A DNA stretch of 64,000 bases from CAVTWD01 sp963738325. GTDB lineage: Bacteria > Actinomycetota > Acidimicrobiia > Acidimicrobiales > Ilumatobacteraceae. The stretch's first letter is position 1. Each line of letters starts with the position of its first letter. Under the pieces are notes generated by a model, which had not been told where the DNA came from, searched no databases, and saw only the letters and a list, made by a program, of their open reading frames with translations. Location: the NCBI GenBank assembly GCA_963738325.1, contig CAVTWD010000006.1, forward strand, positions 1 through 64,000, given 5' to 3'. Of the stretch, positions 36,118 to 45,341 are shown piece by piece. A program made the translations under genes and the position numbers.

Positions 36118-36768
36118 ATGGCTGATCCGTACAAGCCTCGGGCGCCGTTCGCGCCGTGGGACCGCAGGGAGCTCCCAGGGGCCTTCGACGTGGAGGAGTC
36201 CGCCCGTCGCGTGGGTCACTACAAGTGGATCGAGATGAAGCTCTTCGAGGCGCTCGGGGGATGGGTGGCCACGGTGCCCGAGCTCGATGTGAAGATGCGC
36301 CTCGGCACGCACTGCTACCACCACGCCTGGCACGCGGAGCTCTGGCACAAGCGGCTGCCCGAGTTGCGCGAGATGAAGCCCGACCGCCTCACCGTGCCGG
36401 CCAACGAGGCGATGGTCGCCTTCGTCGATGCACTCACCGAACCCGAGGCGCCGGAACTCACGATCGAGAAGCTCGTCGGCGTCTACCGCGTCCTGATCCC
36501 CCGCAAGGTGGCCGCGTATACCTACCACCTCGCCAACACCAGCCAGATCACCGACGCCCCCACCATCCGCTCGCTCGGGTTCATCCTCCAGGACGAGATG
36601 GCCGACTGGCGCGATGGTGAGATGCTCATCCAGTCGCTGATCGAGACGGCTGACGACGTGGGGCGGGCTGCCGCCCGGCAGGCGCAGCTCGAGGCGCTCC
36701 TCGTCGAGGCCGGTGGTGTGGCGGGGCCCGGTTCGATCGGCTTCGCGTCCGAGGAGGTCGTGCCATGA
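36118..36768 (+). CDS. Ferritin-like helical protein, operon gene 1
   Basis: The 216-residue protein is almost wholly helical. Candidate metal ligands are Glu in HYKWIEMKLFEALG, the histidine-rich CYHHAWHAELWHKRLPEL, the AAYTYHLANTS helix and LQDEMADWRDGEMLIQ. The spacing suggests a ferritin-like four-helix bundle with an incomplete or unusual diiron site. I do not recognise a named family. Its stop overlaps the next gene's ATG by four bases, so it is co-translated with a clearer ferritin-like protein. It might be a partner subunit. Function is not known. Confidence 0.7.
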   Translation: MADPYKPRAPFAPWDRRELPGAFDVEESARRVGHYKWIEMKLFEALGGWVATVPELDVKMRLGTHCYHHAWHAELWHKRLPELREMKPDRLTVPANEAMVAFVDALTEPEAPELTIEKLVGVYRVLIPRKVAAYTYHLANTSQITDAPTIRSLGFILQDEMADWRDGEMLIQSLIETADDVGRAAARQAQLEALLVEAGGVAGPGSIGFASEEVVP

Positions 36769-37652
36769 GGAGCTTCTTCCCGGTGGAGGACCTAGCTCGC
36801 GACGAGCGCTTCGCGGAAGTGACGATGCGCCAGCAGATGGCCGATCGGCGCGGGGGCCGGCCCGCAGCGCCGGACGAGCCGCCGCGGCGATCGTCCAACC
36901 GGCTGACGCCGGGCCGGCGCGACGCCTCCGATTCGGCCCGAGCCTTGATGCACGGCATCTTCGTCGGGGAGATCCAGGCCCTCGAAGGAGCCGGGCGAAC
37001 GTGTTGGGACTTCCCGGACCAGGGCCTGGACACCTCCGCTCCTGATGCCGTGCCCTTTGCTCTGAAGCTGGACATGGCCCGGCAATGCTGGGACGAGGCC
37101 CGCCACGTGGAGATCTCCTCGAAGCTGGGCGAGTGGATGGGCACCGGCATCGGTGATCACGTCGAGAACACGGTGCTGTTCGAGGCGGCGTGCTCGCGCG
37201 ACCCGGTGCTGCGGCTCGCCGGTGTGAACCGCGCCCTCGAAGGTCTCGCCATCGACGTGTTCACGACGATGAAGGACTTCGGCGCCGTGGCCGGTGACCC
37301 CGTCCTCGAGTTCTGCGAGGACTGGATGCTGGCCGACGAGGTCACCCACGTGAAGATGGGATCCGATTGGCTGCGCCGGGTCACCGAAGGCGACGCCGAG
37401 CGACGGCAGGCCGCGCTCGAGTTCCAGTCGGTCGTCGACAAGCTCTTCAGCTACGGCGGGACCCGGTCGGATTCCGACCAGTCGGTGATCGGCCTGGCTC
37501 GCCGCTTCCGCGAGCTGGCCGGCTTCAGTGACGACGAGATCGACGAGATCGCGTCGCTTTCACTCGCCGCGATGGAGGAGGGCCAACAAAGCCGGCGCAT
37601 CGCCCGCGATGAGGCGGCGTCGAGCTTCGTCGTCGCCACGGAGGAGCGGTGA
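36765..37652 (+). CDS. Ferritin-like putative diiron protein, operon gene 2
   Basis: The 295-residue protein has both halves of a diiron site: Glu in GIFVGEIQALEGAG and ExxH in CWDEARHVEISS, then Glu in NRALEGLAIDVF and ExxH in MLADEVTHVKMGSDWL. This E...ExxH...E...ExxH arrangement is that of ferritin-like oxygenases and oxidases such as DUF455-type, AurF-like and R2-like proteins. The N terminus up to residue 55 is variable and proline/arginine-rich. ATGA overlaps join it to genes on both sides. The substrate is unknown; an oxidative or N-oxygenase role is inference. Confidence 0.75.
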   Translation: MRSFFPVEDLARDERFAEVTMRQQMADRRGGRPAAPDEPPRRSSNRLTPGRRDASDSARALMHGIFVGEIQALEGAGRTCWDFPDQGLDTSAPDAVPFALKLDMARQCWDEARHVEISSKLGEWMGTGIGDHVENTVLFEAACSRDPVLRLAGVNRALEGLAIDVFTTMKDFGAVAGDPVLEFCEDWMLADEVTHVKMGSDWLRRVTEGDAERRQAALEFQSVVDKLFSYGGTRSDSDQSVIGLARRFRELAGFSDDEIDEIASLSLAAMEEGQQSRRIARDEAASSFVVATEER

Positions 37653-38206
37653 CCGTCGTCGTCGACCCGGCCACGTTCCAGTACATCGAGTTCGACGCCG
37701 CACGCATCGAAGCCGCGGCTTCCGAGCTGCTCGAGCGCCTGGAGATGGGCGCGCGCGACCTGCGCATCGAGATCGACGAGACCTCGCCGATCTCACGGGT
37801 GGTCCTCGTGGCCACCGATCCGCAGCTCGTCGTGCGAGCCGAGAGCGGAGCCTTCGAGGACACCCGCCGGCCACGTGCGCTGTCCGTCCTCGCCGTGGCC
37901 ACGGCCCTCGGACGCGTGCTGTTGCGCAGCCGTGATCGCGCCGGCGAAGGCTTCAGCGACGCACCCGCCGACGCGGATCTGTCGCTCGCCCAGACCGCCG
38001 CCTGGGACGCCTGGTGCGTTGGACGTCTCGGCCGTCTCGGCTACCCGGTGAACCAGCAGCGGTGGCGGTACAACTTCCGCAACCGTCACGGCTTCACCGA
38101 CGAGTCGGACCGCGTCTTCGACACGCTCTGGGCGGCCGAAGAGCTCACGTGGGCGCAGCTCGAGGATCTGTCCGGCCGCGCCATCGCCAGCCGCCAGAGC
38201 GCTTGA
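37649..38206 (+). CDS. Uncharacterised protein, operon gene 3
   Basis: The 185-residue protein reads VVVDPATFQYIEFDAARIEA, AASELLERLEMGARDLRIEI, DETSPISRVVLVATDPQLVV, RAESGAFEDTRRPRALSVLA, then a region with DLSLAQTAAWDAWCVGRLGR. I recognise no family. A GTG start overlaps the diiron protein's stop by four bases and its own stop overlaps a TTG start of the hydrolase. Such tight coupling to two ferritin-like genes suggests an accessory or scaffold role in the same pathway. Confidence 0.7.
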   Translation: MTVVVDPATFQYIEFDAARIEAAASELLERLEMGARDLRIEIDETSPISRVVLVATDPQLVVRAESGAFEDTRRPRALSVLAVATALGRVLLRSRDRAGEGFSDAPADADLSLAQTAAWDAWCVGRLGRLGYPVNQQRWRYNFRNRHGFTDESDRVFDTLWAAEELTWAQLEDLSGRAIASRQSA

Positions 38207-39177
38207 GCCGTGGTCACCGTCCGCTCGCGCGCGTCGCCTCGGTGAACGGCGTCGAGCTCGCCGTGACCGAGGCCGGCGATCCCACGGCGCCGCCGGTGAT
38301 CCTGGCGCACGGGTTCCCGGAGGGTGCCTACTCGTGGCGCCACCAGCTCGCGCCGCTGGCGGAGGCCGGATATCACGCCATCGCTCCCGACCAGCGGGGC
38401 TACGGGCACTCGTCGTGCCCGCCGGACGTCTCCGCGTACGGCATCGATGCCCTCTGCGGAGATCTGCTCGGCCTCCTCGAAGAGACCGGCCACGACCAAG
38501 GCGTGTTCGTCGGCCACGACTGGGGCGCCCTCATCGTCTGGGACCTGGCCCGCCTCCATCCGGAGCGGGTGCGAGCCGTGGTCGGAGTGAGCGTGCCGTT
38601 CACGAAGTGGCCGATGCCCCCGACCGAGCTCATGCGGGCCCGCTTCGGCGATCGCTTCTTCTACATCATCTACTTCCAACCGGTCGGGCCGGCGGAGGAG
38701 GAGCTCGGGCGCGACCCCCGCACCACGATGGCCAAGATGCTGTACTGGGCGAGCGGCGAGGGCTGGCCGGGCCTGCCCGACTCGTTGCGCCCCGCGGCCG
38801 GGACGCGGCTGCTCGACACGATGGGCGACGTGCCCGAGTTGCTGCCGGGCTGGCTCAGCTGGACCGACGTCGACGCCTACGCGGAGCATTTCCGCGCGAG
38901 CGGCTTCTTCGGTCCTGTCTCGTACTACCGCAACCTCGACGCCAACTACGAGCGCGTGAAGGATTTCCCGGTCGCGCGGGTCTCGATGCCCGCCTTCTTC
39001 ATCGGGGGCGAACACGACCTGGTCACGCAGTCCAATCCTGGGGCCATCGATGCCATGCGGGCATTGCTCCCCGATCTCCGCGGTGTCGTGGTGCTGCCGG
39101 GCGTCGGGCACTGGACCCAGCAGGAGGACCCGGACGGTTTCGACAACGCCCTGCTCGGCTTCCTCCGTTCGCTGTAG
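38203..39177 (+). CDS. Epoxide-hydrolase-like alpha/beta hydrolase
   Basis: The protein reads VILAHGFPEGAYSWRHQLAP (oxyanion HGFP), IAPDQRGYGHSS, GVFVGHDWGALIVWDLARLH with an Asp nucleophile in GHDWG, a cap domain, FIGGEHDLVTQ and GVGHWTQQEDP with the catalytic His. An Asp nucleophile marks epoxide hydrolases and haloalkane dehalogenases rather than esterases. A TTG at 38203 overlaps the upstream stop (TTGA) and is the likely start; GTG 38242 is an alternative. It ends the operon of the two ferritin-like genes, so it may act on their oxidised product. Confidence 0.85.
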   Translation: MSRGHRPLARVASVNGVELAVTEAGDPTAPPVILAHGFPEGAYSWRHQLAPLAEAGYHAIAPDQRGYGHSSCPPDVSAYGIDALCGDLLGLLEETGHDQGVFVGHDWGALIVWDLARLHPERVRAVVGVSVPFTKWPMPPTELMRARFGDRFFYIIYFQPVGPAEEELGRDPRTTMAKMLYWASGEGWPGLPDSLRPAAGTRLLDTMGDVPELLPGWLSWTDVDAYAEHFRASGFFGPVSYYRNLDANYERVKDFPVARVSMPAFFIGGEHDLVTQSNPGAIDAMRALLPDLRGVVVLPGVGHWTQQEDPDGFDNALLGFLRSL

Positions 39178-39221
39178 CGCGCGATCCCTTGCTGTTCGTC
39201 GGCCGTGAGTCGGCGGGCGGG

Positions 39222-39539
39222 TCAACGGAGATCGTGGGCGCTGATGGCACGCAGGAGGTCGATGACCGGTGGGCCGGCGAGCAGCCCACGGCAGGATTCG
39301 GCCATCTCGACCATGTCGGCGGAGTCGAAGTGGGCTCGCTGGGCGTCCTCTTTCTCCCACTTCTCGATGATGAGGAAGCGGCCCGGGATGGTGCTCGATG
39401 CACACCAGTCCACGTTGCGGCATCCCGGGTGCCCTCGGGTGAGCACGACGTACTTCGCCAGCACCCCCTGGAGGGCCACGGGATCGGCCGCGTCGAACTG
39501 GAGGGTGACCAGCACGAGGTCGATCGGCTCTGCCATCAT
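39222..39539 (-). CDS. Antibiotic biosynthesis monooxygenase (ABM) domain protein
   Basis: The 105-residue protein shows a ferredoxin-like ABM domain: LVLVTLQFDAADPVALQGVL, TRGHPGCRNVDWCASS, RFLIIEKWEKEDAQRAHFDS and ADMVEMAESC. Family members are cofactor-free monooxygenases of quinone-like compounds or haem-degrading relatives; many are uncharacterised. It is converging with the hydrolase at 39177. It is complete, and the start is either of two adjacent ATGs. Confidence 0.8.
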   Translation of the reverse strand: MMAEPIDLVLVTLQFDAADPVALQGVLAKYVVLTRGHPGCRNVDWCASSTIPGRFLIIEKWEKEDAQRAHFDSADMVEMAESCRGLLAGPPVIDLLRAISAHDLR

Positions 39540-39700
39540 GTCCCGCCCCTGATCGCAGGGGTCACGAGGATCGTACGCTTGCCCACGCTACGTGGTGGCG
39601 GGATGAGTCGTCCGGCTCGACCCGTCTCCGCAGGTGGAAGGGGTTGACCTCGTCGTTATCGTTGTAGCCGTCCCAGTCCGTCGACCGAGTCGTCCCCGCC

Positions 39701-40669
<969 letters not shown>

Positions 40670-40670
<1 letters not shown>

Positions 40671-40813
40671 TGGAAGCCGGCGGCGCGGGCGCCCCCGCCG
40701 CCGATGGTGTAGGCGGTCCCGAGGCGTCCCGAACCCGGATCTACGTACTGTTGGCTGTGCTCCCCGTCGTCCTGCTCGCGCTCGTCGCCGTCGTGGCCTG
40801 GCTCACGGCCTGA
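40670..40813 (+). CDS. Small single-pass membrane protein
   Basis: The 47-residue protein is read from an ATG that shares one base with the sigma-factor stop (TGATG). It begins MEAGGAGAPAADGVGGPEAS, then RTRIYVLLAVLPVVLLALVA and VVAWLTA before a stop at 40813. The last 24 residues form one membrane helix with a preceding Arg-Thr-Arg, so the N terminus should face the cytoplasm. It is translationally coupled to the sigma gene. No family is known. Confidence 0.6.
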
Positions 40814-40877
40814 CGAGCCTCTCCAGGGGCCCGGGAAGACTTATCGAGATGCTCACCAGCCTCGCCCCACAGAAGGC

Positions 40878-41801
40878 CTACGCGTAGACGTCGCCGCTGA
40901 GGTATTTGAGCCCCGAGTCGGGCTGGATGGTGACGACGCAGCCGATCGGGTCGAGCTCGGCGGCCAATCGCAGCGCGGCGGTGAGGTTGGCGCCACACGA
41001 TGGTCCGCTCCAGACGCCCTCGGTCACCGCGGCCCGCCGGGCCATGGCCTCCGCGTCAGCGGTGGTGACCGCCTCCACGCGATCGAACCCACCCTCAGCG
41101 AGGAGCGGCGGCACGAAGCCCACGCCGCCCCCCTCGATGCGATGGGTCCCTGCGCGCCCGCCGGACAGCACCGCCGATTCGGCCGGCTCGACGGCGACGC
41201 GGGAGATGCCGGGAAAATGCGCCGAGAGGACGTCGGTGACGCCGAGGAAGCATCCACCGATCCCGACGTAGGCGCAGAACGCGGCGATGGGTGCATTCAG
41301 CTGGGCGACGATCTCGTGGCCGATCTGCCGGTAGCCGTCCAAGGCGTCGCGGTTGTGGAACTGGTCCGTTGCGTAGGCCCCCTCGTCGGCGACGATCTCC
41401 GCCGCCCGGCGCATCATCGAGGGGATCAGCTCGGGGTGGATGCCATCGGGGCTGTCGATGATGTCCAGACGCGCACCGAAGGACGCCATCGTCCTGAGCT
41501 TCTCGCTGGCGAACGCGTTCGAGGTGACGATCCGCAGCGGGTAGCCCTTGATGGCGCACACGAATGCGAGCGAGCTGCCCGTCGACCCGCCGGTGTATTC
41601 GACCACCGTTTGGCCGGGTCGGAGCTCGCCCCGCAGTTCGGCCCCTTCGATCATCGCGAGGGCCATGCGGTCCTTGTACGACCCGGTCGGATTGGCCGCT
41701 TCGAGCTTGACCCACACCTCGGCGCCGGTGGGTGGCGCGAGACGCGAGAGGCGCACGATGGGCGTGTCGCCGATGCCGGCGAGCGCCCCGGATCGATCCA
41801 T
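40878..41801 (-). CDS. Cysteine synthase-like PLP enzyme
   Basis: The 307-residue protein is a fold-type II PLP enzyme. The PLP lysine is Lys43 in ANPTGSYKDRMAL, the substrate loop is EYTGGSTGSSLAFVCA, the phosphate-binding glycines are in YVGIGGCFLGVTDVL, and SGPSCGANLTAALRLA closes the site. O-acetylserine sulfhydrylase and cystathionine beta-synthase relatives share these motifs. The STGSS loop differs from the usual TSGNTG, so another amino-acid substrate is possible. The protein is complete and faces a 509-bp divergent region. Confidence 0.87.
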   Translation of the reverse strand: MDRSGALAGIGDTPIVRLSRLAPPTGAEVWVKLEAANPTGSYKDRMALAMIEGAELRGELRPGQTVVEYTGGSTGSSLAFVCAIKGYPLRIVTSNAFASEKLRTMASFGARLDIIDSPDGIHPELIPSMMRRAAEIVADEGAYATDQFHNRDALDGYRQIGHEIVAQLNAPIAAFCAYVGIGGCFLGVTDVLSAHFPGISRVAVEPAESAVLSGGRAGTHRIEGGGVGFVPPLLAEGGFDRVEAVTTADAEAMARRAAVTEGVWSGPSCGANLTAALRLAAELDPIGCVVTIQPDSGLKYLSGDVYA

Positions 41802-42310
41802 CCCCGCTCCCTTCGACGAGGATGCACAGCCTCGCGCGGGCGGAGTGGTCGGCGGGCACGTCTCCTACGCGAGGTGCGGTCGCATGCGTACCGACCGACG
41901 GGTTCGAGTCGGCTGGCCGTGTGCGCTCTCGGCGCCAAAGGCGTTCGTGTCTCCTGGTCGGTGCCTCTCGTTGAGGATTAGCACGGCGCTCACATGCCGA
42001 CGGTGAACACTGCGGTACGAATAGGACCTCGCCGCGCGCCGCTACCCCGAGGTCTCAGCCGCATTCTGCGCTTGTTGTCGGTGCCGGAATGTGTGAGCTA
42101 CGAGCGCGTACGCGGGATAACGCTCGACGGCTACCTCGGAGGATGAGCGCTTCGTGATGACGATCGCTCACGCGGAGCCAGCGATCGCCGAGCGAGCGGC
42201 GTCAGGAGCAGGGCTGGGGGAGCCGGCGGGGCGTGTCACTGGCAGTCCGATCATGCCGACCGCCGGCGCCACATGTTGTCGTTCGTGCGAACTGACAGCA
42301 GGATTCCACC
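41802..42310. other. Divergent intergenic region
   Basis: The 509 bp separate the minus-strand cysteine-synthase-like gene from the plus-strand ABC ATPase gene, so both promoters should lie here. I see no coding pattern, RNA gene or clear repeat. A TTCGAGTC near 41903 resembles a T loop, but no tRNA stems surround it. Confidence 0.5.
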
Positions 42311-43345
42311 ATGACGGCCACGATCCGCACGGAGGACCTGACCAAGCAGTACGGGCATGCGATCGTGCTTGACTCGCTCAACCTCGAGGTCGAGCAGGGG
42401 GAGGTGTTCGGATACCTCGGGCCGAACGGCGCGGGCAAGTCGACGACCATCGCCCTCCTGCTCGCGCTGATCCGAGCCACCTCCGGTGCGGCGTACATCT
42501 TCGACATGGACGTGTGGCACGAGGCGCCCGCGGTCCATCAGCGGCTCGCCCATGTCCCGAGTGAGGCGAACCTGTGGCCGTCGCTCACCGGCGCCGAGGT
42601 CCTGCAGTTCCTCGGCAACGTGCACGGGTACGTCGACGTGGCGTATCGCAACGAGCTCATCGAGCGCTTCGACCTGGTTCCCGACAAGAAGATCCGCGCC
42701 TACAGCCACGGCAACCGGCAGAAGGTGCTGCTGATCGCCGCCTTCGCCAGCCGGGCCGAGCTGCTGCTGCTCGATGAGCCGACGACCGGTCTCGATCCGC
42801 TCATGGAGCAGGTCTTCCGGGCGTGCGTGCGGGAGGCGAGCGACCGAGGGCAGACCGTGCTGCTGTCGTCCCACGTCTTGAGCGAGGTCGAAGCGGTCTG
42901 TGATCGGGTCGGCATGCTGCGGTCCGGCCGCATCATCGAGAGCGGCCGCCTCGAAGTGCTCCGCGGTTTGGCCGCGGTGCATGTCCACGCCGAACTCGAC
43001 AGTGTCCCACCCGACCTGTCGAGTGTCGACGAGGTGAGCAACCTCGTGGTCGACGGCACGGTGATCGACTGCGATGTCAGGGGCTCGATGGAGCGCCTAC
43101 TGCGCGCGCTGGTAGACGTCGGCGTGAAGCACACGATCGTGATCGGGTCGTTGCTCGTCGACCTGCTCAGCTCGATGGTCTCGAGCTTGAAGTGGCTCGA
43201 GCACCTCTCGCTCTTCCACTACATGGCGCTGGCACCAGCCGAAGCCATCGACCCCCTCACCATCGTCGTCACCCTGCTGGTGGCCGCCCTGCTCAGCGGC
43301 GCGGCGGCGATCACCTACCAACAGCGGGACGTCGGCACGGGCTGA
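42311..43345 (+). CDS. ABC transporter ATPase fused to the tail of its permease
   Basis: Residues 1-274 are an ABC ATPase: Walker A GPNGAGKST (37-45), a signature altered to YSHGNRQKV, Walker B LLLLDEPTTGLD and the switch His in LSSHVLSEVEAV. At about residue 275 the sequence changes without a frame break to permease-like text: TIVIGSLLVDLLSSM, LKWLEHLSLFHYMALAPAEA, TIVVTLLVAALLSGAAAITY, QQRDVGTG. In relatives the ATPase ends soon after this point and a separate six-helix permease gene follows. Here only its last two helices remain. An in-frame deletion of most of the permease is the simplest explanation. Transport function is probably lost. Confidence 0.85.
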   Translation: MTATIRTEDLTKQYGHAIVLDSLNLEVEQGEVFGYLGPNGAGKSTTIALLLALIRATSGAAYIFDMDVWHEAPAVHQRLAHVPSEANLWPSLTGAEVLQFLGNVHGYVDVAYRNELIERFDLVPDKKIRAYSHGNRQKVLLIAAFASRAELLLLDEPTTGLDPLMEQVFRACVREASDRGQTVLLSSHVLSEVEAVCDRVGMLRSGRIIESGRLEVLRGLAAVHVHAELDSVPPDLSSVDEVSNLVVDGTVIDCDVRGSMERLLRALVDVGVKHTIVIGSLLVDLLSSMVSSLKWLEHLSLFHYMALAPAEAIDPLTIVVTLLVAALLSGAAAITYQQRDVGTG

Positions 43346-43812
43346 CGCCCGGCCAGGTCTCGCTCAGGTGGGAACCAAGGCTCCGAAGAACTGCTTCAGC
43401 GCGTCGGCCATATGGGCGCGGGCGCCGCTCGAGACGATCACGTCTACCGTCGGGTGTGAGGAGTGGGCGTGGCCGCCGTGCCTTCGGCAGGCGGACCGCC
43501 ACCCCGCTGGCCTCCATGGCCTCGGCAGACTCCGAGCGGGCACCGCGGATGTTCCGGCTGCGCACGGCGAAACCGTCTGCGGTCTGCACCCGCTCGGGCT
43601 GCGCTTTGCGTGGCATCAGGCCTCCGTCCCGGGCGTGGCTCCCGCCCGGAGTCACAGCGGGAGCTACATGCCTGGAACCGGGTGACCGCCGCGGGAAGAA
43701 CTCCCTGTAAAGAGCGAGGCCTGGTGAACCTTGGTGCGGACACCTTGACGTGGCACCGACAGCAACCGAGCATGGGCGCTTCGAGCTGAGTCAGGGCCAA
43801 GGGAGGTAATAG
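43346..43812. other. 467-bp gap with a short coding-like tail on the minus strand
   Basis: From about 43460 to 43370 the minus strand reads HPTVDVIVSSGARAHMADAL, KQFFGALVPT and a stop. It looks like the C-terminal end of a lost gene, but the family is not recognised. The rest has no convincing gene. A GGGAGG ribosome site at its right end serves the gene at 43813. Confidence 0.4.
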
Positions 43813-44328
43813 ATGGTTCGACGCTCAACTGGTGTCAGCCGCCAGACGGTCGACCTGTCCGAGTTTCCTGATCTGGTCGTCATCTACTTGGGCATGCGGG
43901 TTCGCGCCCTCGGAGGGCTCGGCAAGCTGCTCCACACCGGACGCCAGATCCGGGCCGGGGTGGCCGAGGGCCCCGACGGTCTGTTGCTGCACGAGAACTT
44001 TGTGGTGTCACTCCTGCCGCCGCATTTCGGGATGCGGCAGTATTGGCGCGACCTCGATGCCCTGGAGCGCTGGACCCGCGAATTGCCGCACCAGCAGTGG
44101 TGGAGGGACTTCCTCCGCGATCCGGCGGGCACCGGGTTCTGGCACGAGACGTACTTCATGCGCGGCGGGATCGAGGCGATCTACGACGACATGGACAAGC
44201 CGGTCGGCCTCATGTCGTTCGCCCCACTGGTGAGCGCCCGCGGGCGGATGTTCAGCGCGCGTAGTCGGTTGGGACTGGGCGACCCCCAGTTGGAGGCGGT
44301 GGTCCCGGAGGACGCGCTCACAGATTAG
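43813..44328 (+). CDS. DUF4188 / monooxygenase-family protein
   Basis: The 171-residue protein reads SEFPDLVVIYLGMRVRALGG, LLHENFVVSLLPPHFGMRQY, WRDLDALERWTRELPHQQWW, FWHETYFMRGGIEAIYDDM, GLMSFAPLVSARGRMFSARS. This is the ferredoxin-like DUF4188 pattern, annotated as monooxygenase-like and close to phenylacetaldoxime dehydratase-type dimeric alpha-beta barrels. GGGAGG lies six bases before ATG 43813. The protein is complete. Substrate unknown. Confidence 0.8.
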   Translation: MVRRSTGVSRQTVDLSEFPDLVVIYLGMRVRALGGLGKLLHTGRQIRAGVAEGPDGLLLHENFVVSLLPPHFGMRQYWRDLDALERWTRELPHQQWWRDFLRDPAGTGFWHETYFMRGGIEAIYDDMDKPVGLMSFAPLVSARGRMFSARSRLGLGDPQLEAVVPEDALTD

Positions 44329-44447
44329 GCGCGCGTCGAGCCGCGGCTGCTCGGTCCCTCGACGACACCCTCGCCGCGATCGCAGTCGTCGCGAGCTGCG
44401 TATCGGGGTCGGCCGGGCCGGGCTGCGTCCCACCCTTTGGAGGCGCG

Positions 44448-44864
44448 ATGACCGACACCACCTATGACCTCAGGGCCATTGGCATCGTGGAGTCACCACT
44501 CGTCGATCGTCACGTCGCACCCAAACAGGGCGACGAAGGCGCACCCGATGCATGGCTGCAGATCGACCCCTCCGTGACCGTCGGGTTGCGTGACCTCACG
44601 CCCGGGATGGAGATCCTGGTGCTCACGTGGCTGGACCGAGCCCGCCGCGACGTCCTCGTCGTCCACCCTCGCGACGACCCGGCCAACCCCGAGCAAGGAG
44701 TCTTCAGCACCCGCTCGGCCGATCGGCCGAACCCGATCGGGATCCACCGCGTCACGATCGTCGCCATCGAAGGCACGCGCATCCGAGTGCAGAACCTCGA
44801 GGCGCTGGACGGGACACCTGTGGTGGACATCAAACCGGTTCTCGACACCAGCCACGAGCGCTGA
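44448..44864 (+). CDS. trmO: tRNA m6t6A37 methyltransferase TrmO-like
   Basis: The 138-residue protein reads LRAIGIVESPLVDRHVAPKQ, PGMEILVLTWLDRARRDVLV, GVFSTRSADRPNPIGIHRVT and LEALDGTPVVDIKPVLD. The FSTRSxxRPNPIG and LDGTPVxDIKP motifs define the TrmO/YaeB beta-barrel family, which uses S-adenosylmethionine to methylate t6A at tRNA position 37. Some family members act on other substrates, so tRNA is the default inference. Complete. Confidence 0.88.
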   Translation: MTDTTYDLRAIGIVESPLVDRHVAPKQGDEGAPDAWLQIDPSVTVGLRDLTPGMEILVLTWLDRARRDVLVVHPRDDPANPEQGVFSTRSADRPNPIGIHRVTIVAIEGTRIRVQNLEALDGTPVVDIKPVLDTSHER

Positions 44865-44921
44865 GTGTGTTGGACCTGGCGTCAGGAGCCCCGGCCTCAG
44901 CCCTATCGTCACGCCCACACC

Positions 44922-45050
44922 ATGACGACCGACCTGCCGCCGAGCGCCTCGCCGAGCCTTCCGATCGAAGGCGCCGAGCTACGGCTGGCCGTCGACGCCG
45001 ACGCCGCCGAACTGCTCGTCTTGCAGCGCTGCTGCTGGGTAGAGGAGGCG
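44922..45050 (+). pseudogene. N-terminal fragment of a GNAT acetyltransferase-like protein
   Basis: From ATG 44922 about 43 codons read PIEGAELRLAVDADAAELLV, LQRCCWVEEA. This matches the first strand and helix of actinobacterial GNAT acetyltransferases (the VLQRCCWVxEA motif). The frame then enters DNA that codes on the opposite strand for a TetR tail, so the rest of the gene has been lost at a junction near 45051. Confidence 0.6.
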
Positions 45051-45056
45051 CCGCAG

Positions 45057-45341
45057 ATGGTGTCTTCCTCGTGCTTCGTGCCTGGTCGGGCGGGAGCATC
45101 GGTGAGCGGATCTTCGAGCCAGTCGGTGTCGGTGTTCCAGCCGCGCCCTTCGCCCAGGAGCCGGGCGACGCCTGGGCTGGTGAGCACCCAGATGATCTCG
45201 GCGGCGCGTTCGACCGGAACACGCAGCTCGCCGCGGGCGGCAATCCCGTCGGCGGCCCGGCGCGGTTTGCGGAGGCGGTGGCCACCGGGAGTTGCCCGCT
45301 GGCGGACACGACGCTCGCCACGACCCGAGCCCGATCTGGCG
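45057..45341 (-). pseudogene. C-terminal fragment of a TetR-family regulator
   Basis: The minus strand reads GELRVPVERAAEIIWVLTSP, GVARLLGEGRGWNTDTDWLE, DPLTDA. This is the ligand-domain tail found in many TetR regulators (LS/VERAAD-x-x-WALTS ... RGW ... WLADTL). The upstream part changes frame near 45290, and the DNA-binding half is missing, replaced by the intact PPOX gene at 45342. Both ends are therefore scars. Confidence 0.6.

Noticed and set aside
41895..41915. T-loop-like sequence in the divergent region
   Set aside because: No acceptor, D or anticodon stems can be formed around it.
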